From contig JACRPD010000013.1 in NCBI GenBank assembly GCA_016214105.1, positions 1-6,438 of the forward strand: a DNA stretch of 6,438 bases, written 5' to 3'. The position numbers were made by a program, and so were the translations under genes. This stretch comes from Candidatus Magasanikiibacteriota bacterium (lineage in GTDB: Bacteria; Patescibacteriota; Patescibacteriia; Magasanikbacterales; UBA922). The notes below the pieces were generated by a model, which was given only the letters and a program-made list of their open reading frames with translations, was not told where the DNA came from and made no database searches. Positions 3,118-6,438 of this stretch are shown piece after piece; positions within the stretch are counted from its first letter, which is position 1; every line of letters starts with the position of its first letter.

Positions 3118-4719
3118 ATGAACACAAAAATAATAATTGACTTTGACAGCACTTTTGTAAAAGTAGAAACACTGGATGAATTAGCCAAAATCGTTCTGGT
3201 TGACAATCCCAACCAAAAAGAATTGATTGAACAAATTAGCGCCATCACCTCCGCCGGCATGCGGGGTGAGATTGGTTTTAAGGAATCACTTGCGCGCCGC
3301 CTGGCGTTATTTTGCCCGCGGCAAAGACATCTGAAACAATTGATAATTTTCTTACGCGGACAAATTACTTCTTCGGTTGTTAAAAATAAAGATTTTTTTA
3401 TGCGCCACGCTAATGACATATATTTAATCTCCGGTGGATTTAAAGAATATATTTTTCCAGTGGTAAAAGAATTCGGGATTAGAGAGGATCACATAATTGC
3501 CAATAATTTTGAAACTAACGACAATGGTGAAATTGTGGCCTACAACCGCGATCATCCGCTCGCTCAGGATAATGGCAAATCAATCGCAGTAAAGAATTTA
3601 AAGCTTGTCGGCACGGTTCAAGTAATTGGTGACGGTTATACTGACTATCAAATTAAACAATCTGGCGCAGCCGACAAATTTTTTGCTTTCACCGAGAATG
3701 TTAGCCGTCCTGAAGTGATGGCTTTAACGGACCAAGTTTTAACTAATTTTGAAGAGTTCATCGTTGGGTTTGAAAATAAAAAATCAGAAAAACGTATTGC
3801 GCTGCTTCTGGAAAAAATAAACTCTACCGCTCAAAAAAAATTATACGCGGCCGGTTATGAGGTTAAATCTTTCGGTCACGCCTTAACCGAGGATGAATTA
3901 ATGCTTGAAATTCAATCGGTTAGTATTTTGGGCATCCGCTCAAAAACGAAAATTACTCGCGCAATTTTAGAACAAGCCGATCAGCTTAAGATAGTTGGCG
4001 CGTTCTGTATTGGCACGGACCAAATTGATATGGAAGCCTGCCGCGAACGCGATATTACCATATTTAATGCGCCGTTTAGCAGCACCAAAAGCGTTGTGGA
4101 ATTGGCGCTCGCGGAAATAATTATGCTGCAACGAAAAATCGTTAGCCTAAATATACAAACTCAATCAGGAAATTGGGCAAAAACCACAACCGAATGTCAC
4201 GAGCTTACCGGAAAAAAACTTGGAATTATTGGCTTTGGCAGAATTGGCTCTCAGCTTTCGCTTTTAGCCGAAATTCTCGGAATGAATGTGATTTATTATG
4301 ACTGTGAAGACAAATTACCAGTCGGGCGCGCTCAAGCGTGTGCCAGTCTGAATGAATTGCTTGGTTTAGCTGACATCGTTACTCTGCACGTAGATGGCCG
4401 GCCCGAGAATAAGAATCTTATTAGCGGAAAAGAATTAAAATTAATGCAGCCAAGCGCCAAACTGTTAAACCTAAGCCGCGGGTCTGTGGTAAACATCCCA
4501 GACTTAGCAAACGCTATAAAAAATGGCGTAATTTCTGGAGCGGCAATCGATGTCTATCCAACCGAACCAACTGCCAACGGACCGGGTTTTTACTCGGAAC
4601 TTCAAAATTTACCTAACGTAATTTTAACTCCACATATCGGCGGCAGCACAATCGAGGCTCAAGAAAAAATCGCCGAATTTGTCTGTGATAAAATTTTAAA
4701 TCACGTTAATCAACCTTAA
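3118..4719 (+). CDS. Bifunctional phosphoserine phosphatase / D-3-phosphoglycerate dehydrogenase (SerB-SerA fusion)
   Basis: A 533-residue cytoplasmic fusion enzyme for the first and last steps of serine synthesis. Residues 1 to about 215 are a HAD phosphatase of SerB type: nucleophile motif D8-F-D10-S-T12, motif II SGG at 105-107, Lys154 and GDGYTD at 171-176 with Mg-binding Asp172 and Asp176. Residues about 225-533 are a D-2-hydroxyacid dehydrogenase of SerA type: SILGIRSKTKIT (269-280), NAD-binding G372-F-G374-R-I-G377 with Asp395 ending the second strand, and the catalytic set Arg454 (NLSRGS), Glu483 (PTEP) and His506 (TPHIGGST). The protein ends soon after His506, so the C-terminal ACT domain for serine feedback is missing. 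The ATG at 3118 puts the phosphatase motif at the usual N-terminal distance; there is no Shine-Dalgarno. serC follows after 5 bases, and the promoter with Ser attenuator lies upstream. Substrate assignment for both halves rests on motifs and on this pairing. Confidence 0.9.
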   Translation: MNTKIIIDFDSTFVKVETLDELAKIVLVDNPNQKELIEQISAITSAGMRGEIGFKESLARRLALFCPRQRHLKQLIIFLRGQITSSVVKNKDFFMRHANDIYLISGGFKEYIFPVVKEFGIREDHIIANNFETNDNGEIVAYNRDHPLAQDNGKSIAVKNLKLVGTVQVIGDGYTDYQIKQSGAADKFFAFTENVSRPEVMALTDQVLTNFEEFIVGFENKKSEKRIALLLEKINSTAQKKLYAAGYEVKSFGHALTEDELMLEIQSVSILGIRSKTKITRAILEQADQLKIVGAFCIGTDQIDMEACRERDITIFNAPFSSTKSVVELALAEIIMLQRKIVSLNIQTQSGNWAKTTTECHELTGKKLGIIGFGRIGSQLSLLAEILGMNVIYYDCEDKLPVGRAQACASLNELLGLADIVTLHVDGRPENKNLISGKELKLMQPSAKLLNLSRGSVVNIPDLANAIKNGVISGAAIDVYPTEPTANGPGFYSELQNLPNVILTPHIGGSTIEAQEKIAEFVCDKILNHVNQP

Positions 4720-4724
4720 CCGAT

Positions 4725-5801
4725 ATGAAATATTTTACCGTCGGCCCAAGCAATCTTTATCATACAATTCCGAAACACATCAATACAGCGATAAATAAGG
4801 GCATTTTATCCCACTCGCATCGCGGCCGGAAATTTAAAGAGATTTATTCCAAAGCGGAATCAGGATTAAGAAAGATTCTCGCTATTCCAGCAGAAAACAA
4901 AATATTTTTCATATCGTCCGCCACCGAGGCAATGGAAATAATTTTGAGAAGCTGTGTTGTAAAAAAAAGCTTTCACTTTGTTAACGGCGTCTTTTCCGAA
5001 AAATTTTTCCTTCTTGGAAAAGAAATAAAAAAAGAACCGGCAAAAATTGAAGTTTCTTGGAGGAGCGACTTTGATTACAATTCAATCAAAATTCCAAAAG
5101 ATTGCGAGTTGATCTGTTTCACCCAAAATGAAACCAGCACCGGTGTCGCGCTAAACATTAAAAATGTTTACAAATTAAAACGACAAAAACCCCACGCGCT
5201 TCTCGCCGTCGATATTACCTCTTCTGTTCCCTACGCCAAAATCAACTATAAACTCGCTGATTTAGTCTTTTTTTCCGTTCAAAAAGGCTTTGGACTTCCA
5301 GCCGGGTTAGGCATACTTATCGTCGGTCCGCGCGCCATCAAAAAATGCCAATACCTGGCGGACAACAATTTTGACATCGGCGGTTTTCATAATTTATTGG
5401 ATTTGAAAAAAAAGGGAGAGGAAAAACAAACTGTGGAAACTCCCAACGTTTTGAATATCTATCTTTTAGGAAAGGTCTGCGCGGATTTAAACACTCGCGG
5501 AATTAAGAAAATAAGAAAAGAAATTGAGGAACGAGCAAAATATATTTACAGTTTTTTTGAGAAAAGAAAAGGATTTAAAAATTTTGTACAAAAAAAATCA
5601 ATTCGCTCAAAAACAATCATAACAATTAATATTGAAGGCGGATCAGAAAATTTGATAAACGAAATGAAAAAAAGCGGCTACCTACTAAGTCCGGGCTATG
5701 GCCAACTAAAAAAAGAGCAGATTCGTCTGCCCAATTTTCCGTCAACTGATACCAGAGAAATGAAGCAATTACTAAAAATGATTGCCAGAAATGTTATTTG
5801 A
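4725..5801 (+). CDS. serC: Phosphoserine aminotransferase (class V, PLP-dependent)
   Basis: A 358-residue PLP enzyme, close to the usual 360 of SerC, converting 3-phosphohydroxypyruvate and glutamate to phosphoserine and 2-oxoglutarate. Visible fold-type I features are N-terminal YFTVGPSNL, SHSHRGRKF (29-37), phosphate-binding SSATEAM (64-70), NETSTGVAL (135-143), Asp163 in AVDITSS for the pyridine nitrogen, and Lys187 in FFSVQKGFGLPAG as the Schiff-base lysine. The C-terminal GYGQLKKEQIRLPNFPS resembles the IRISFPN-like end of the family. It starts 5 bases after serB-serA without a Shine-Dalgarno, suggesting translational coupling, and supplies the middle step between the two fused activities. 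Lys codons are very frequent in its second half. A related class V aminotransferase such as alanine-glyoxylate type would be the alternative; the operon partner favours SerC. Confidence 0.88.
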   Translation: MKYFTVGPSNLYHTIPKHINTAINKGILSHSHRGRKFKEIYSKAESGLRKILAIPAENKIFFISSATEAMEIILRSCVVKKSFHFVNGVFSEKFFLLGKEIKKEPAKIEVSWRSDFDYNSIKIPKDCELICFTQNETSTGVALNIKNVYKLKRQKPHALLAVDITSSVPYAKINYKLADLVFFSVQKGFGLPAGLGILIVGPRAIKKCQYLADNNFDIGGFHNLLDLKKKGEEKQTVETPNVLNIYLLGKVCADLNTRGIKKIRKEIEERAKYIYSFFEKRKGFKNFVQKKSIRSKTIITINIEGGSENLINEMKKSGYLLSPGYGQLKKEQIRLPNFPSTDTREMKQLLKMIARNVI

Positions 5802-5890
5802 AGGTAGGCAGATAATAAAAATAGTGCGGTGAAAATTTTAAACAACCAAGATGTCCACTTGTACAAAAGCGGGTGGTCCGATACAGGCGG

Positions 5891-5919
5891 TTGACAGTCT
5901 TTATTAAAAATATTATCCT
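5891..5919 (+). promoter_or_regulatory. Sigma70-type promoter for recA
   Basis: TTGACA at 5891-5896 and TATCCT at 5914-5919 with a 17-bp spacer predict a start near 5926, about 40 bases before recA. The preceding gap 5802-5890 holds small dyads (AAAATTTT at 5832-5839, TTGTACAA at 5859-5866), but I recognise no LexA box and no serC terminator there. Confidence 0.75.
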
Positions 5920-5926
5920 ATGACTG

Positions 5927-5953
5927 GGAAGGGGAACTAAACCCCTCCTTTTT
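5927..5953 (+). terminator. Hairpin plus T run between the recA promoter and recA
   Basis: AGGGG at 5930-5934 pairs with CCCCT at 5942-5946, extended past bulged A5929 by GG 5927-5928 with CC 5947-5948. The loop is AACTAAA and five Ts follow at 5949-5953. It could end serine-operon transcripts. It also begins at about +2 of the predicted recA transcript, where it could instead act as a 5' protective hairpin or reduce recA expression. Confidence 0.6.
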
Positions 5954-5964
5954 AACTCTTTATT

Positions 5965-6438
5965 ATGTCTAAAAAAGACGAGGAAAAAGCCAAGCTGGCG
6001 GTGGCGGAAACGGCGATCGCGCAAATTAAAGAACGTTTTGGCGATAACGCGATTATGCGGTTTGGCGAATCAAAAGCCATGGAAGTTGACGCGGTATCAA
6101 CCGGCTCAATATCTTTGGACATGGCCTTGGGTGTCGGCGGAGTGCCTCGCGGAAGAATAATTGAAATTTTTGGGCCGGAAGCCAGCGGCAAAACCACTTT
6201 GGCCCAGCACATTATCGCCGAGGTGCAAAAATTGGGCGGCATCGCGGCGTTTATTGACGCGGAACACGCGCTGGATCCGGATTACGCGCGCAAGATCGGA
6301 GTTGATGTGGATAATTTATTAATTTCCCAGCCGGACACCGGCGAGCAGGCGCTGGAAATTCTTGAAACTTTGGTTCGTTCCAACGCGGTTGATGTTGTTG
6401 TGGTTGATTCGGTGGCGGCGCTTGTGCCAAAAGCGGAA
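5965..6438 (+). CDS. recA: RecA recombinase, N-terminal 158 residues (cut by window end)
   Basis: RecA forms ATP-dependent filaments on single-stranded DNA for homologous recombination and DNA-damage signalling. The frame is open from ATG 5965 to the window edge. Visible signatures are the N-terminal helix with AIAQIKERFGDNAIMRFGES, VSTGSISLDMALGVGGVPRG, Walker A GPEASGKTT (canonical GPESSGKTT with one Ser to Ala change), FIDAEHALDPDYARKIGVD, LLISQPDTGEQALEI and Walker B VDVVVVDSVAALVPKAE. The start fits the family: MSKKDEEKAKLAV leads directly into the first helix. No Shine-Dalgarno precedes it. The upstream promoter (5891-5919) gives it its own transcript, apart from the serine operon. The identification is secure. 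Confidence 0.98.
   Translation, partial: MSKKDEEKAKLAVAETAIAQIKERFGDNAIMRFGESKAMEVDAVSTGSISLDMALGVGGVPRGRIIEIFGPEASGKTTLAQHIIAEVQKLGGIAAFIDAEHALDPDYARKIGVDVDNLLISQPDTGEQALEILETLVRSNAVDVVVVDSVAALVPKAE

Noticed and set aside
5851..5907. 18-codon ORF upstream of the recA promoter
   Set aside because: No promoter or ribosome site before it, it runs through the recA -35 element, and its codons are not biased.
5802..5964. SOS/LexA operator before recA
   Set aside because: No E. coli-type CTGT-N8-ACAG or Firmicute-type GAAC-N4-GTTC box was seen.
5952..6242. Minus-strand ORF of 96 codons at the start of recA
   Set aside because: Lies opposite unmistakable RecA sequence; a shadow frame.
1..6438. 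CRISPR arrays, tRNA or rRNA genes, insertion sequences
   Set aside because: No regularly spaced long repeats, no tRNA-like cloverleaf and no transposase were seen in any frame.

Overview
The window looks like part of a small-genome bacterium of the Patescibacteria (CPR), most likely Parcubacteria-like. This is inferred from gene content, gene style and intergenic style, not from a search. The outer genes are a chromosomal housekeeping block: the 3' part of an FtsK/SpoIIIE DNA translocase, a RodZ-like HTH membrane protein, and at the right edge the first 158 codons of recA. A comparable order (spoIIIE, ymfM/rodZ, then recA a few genes later) is known in Firmicutes, so the flanks look like conserved synteny.

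Layout: 1-899 holds the ftsK end, broken by a frame change near 570-582 where the linker between the motor and gamma domains is missing. 892-1008 is a short intergenic stretch made almost wholly of small direct repeats. 1012-1692 is the RodZ-like gene. 1718-2927 is a self-contained unit: strong promoter, a 25-codon leader ORF with Cys codons starting about where transcription should start, a terminator with a competing 17-bp helix, a good Shine-Dalgarno, an unfamiliar radical-SAM-like gene (frameshifted near its end) and a terminator. 2935-5801 is a second unit of the same design: a consensus promoter (TTGACA-17-TATAAT), a 25-codon Ser-rich leader ORF starting at the expected transcription start, a terminator with a competing antiterminator, then a serB-serA fusion gene and serC. 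A third promoter with a hairpin-plus-T-run precedes recA (5965-6438, cut by the window edge).

The serB-serA fusion and serC encode all three steps of the phosphorylated pathway from 3-phosphoglycerate to L-serine. The dehydrogenase part has no C-terminal ACT domain, so the usual serine feedback module is absent. The upstream leader has the parts of a classical amino-acid attenuator with Ser as regulatory residue. The most interesting feature of the window is this pair of adjacent, similarly built attenuator leaders, Cys-containing and Ser-rich, both apparently using leaderless leader peptides. The serine case follows textbook logic. The cysteine case has striking alternative structures, but its regulatory direction is unclear.

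All calls come from reading the sequence; no alignment, folding program or database search was run.
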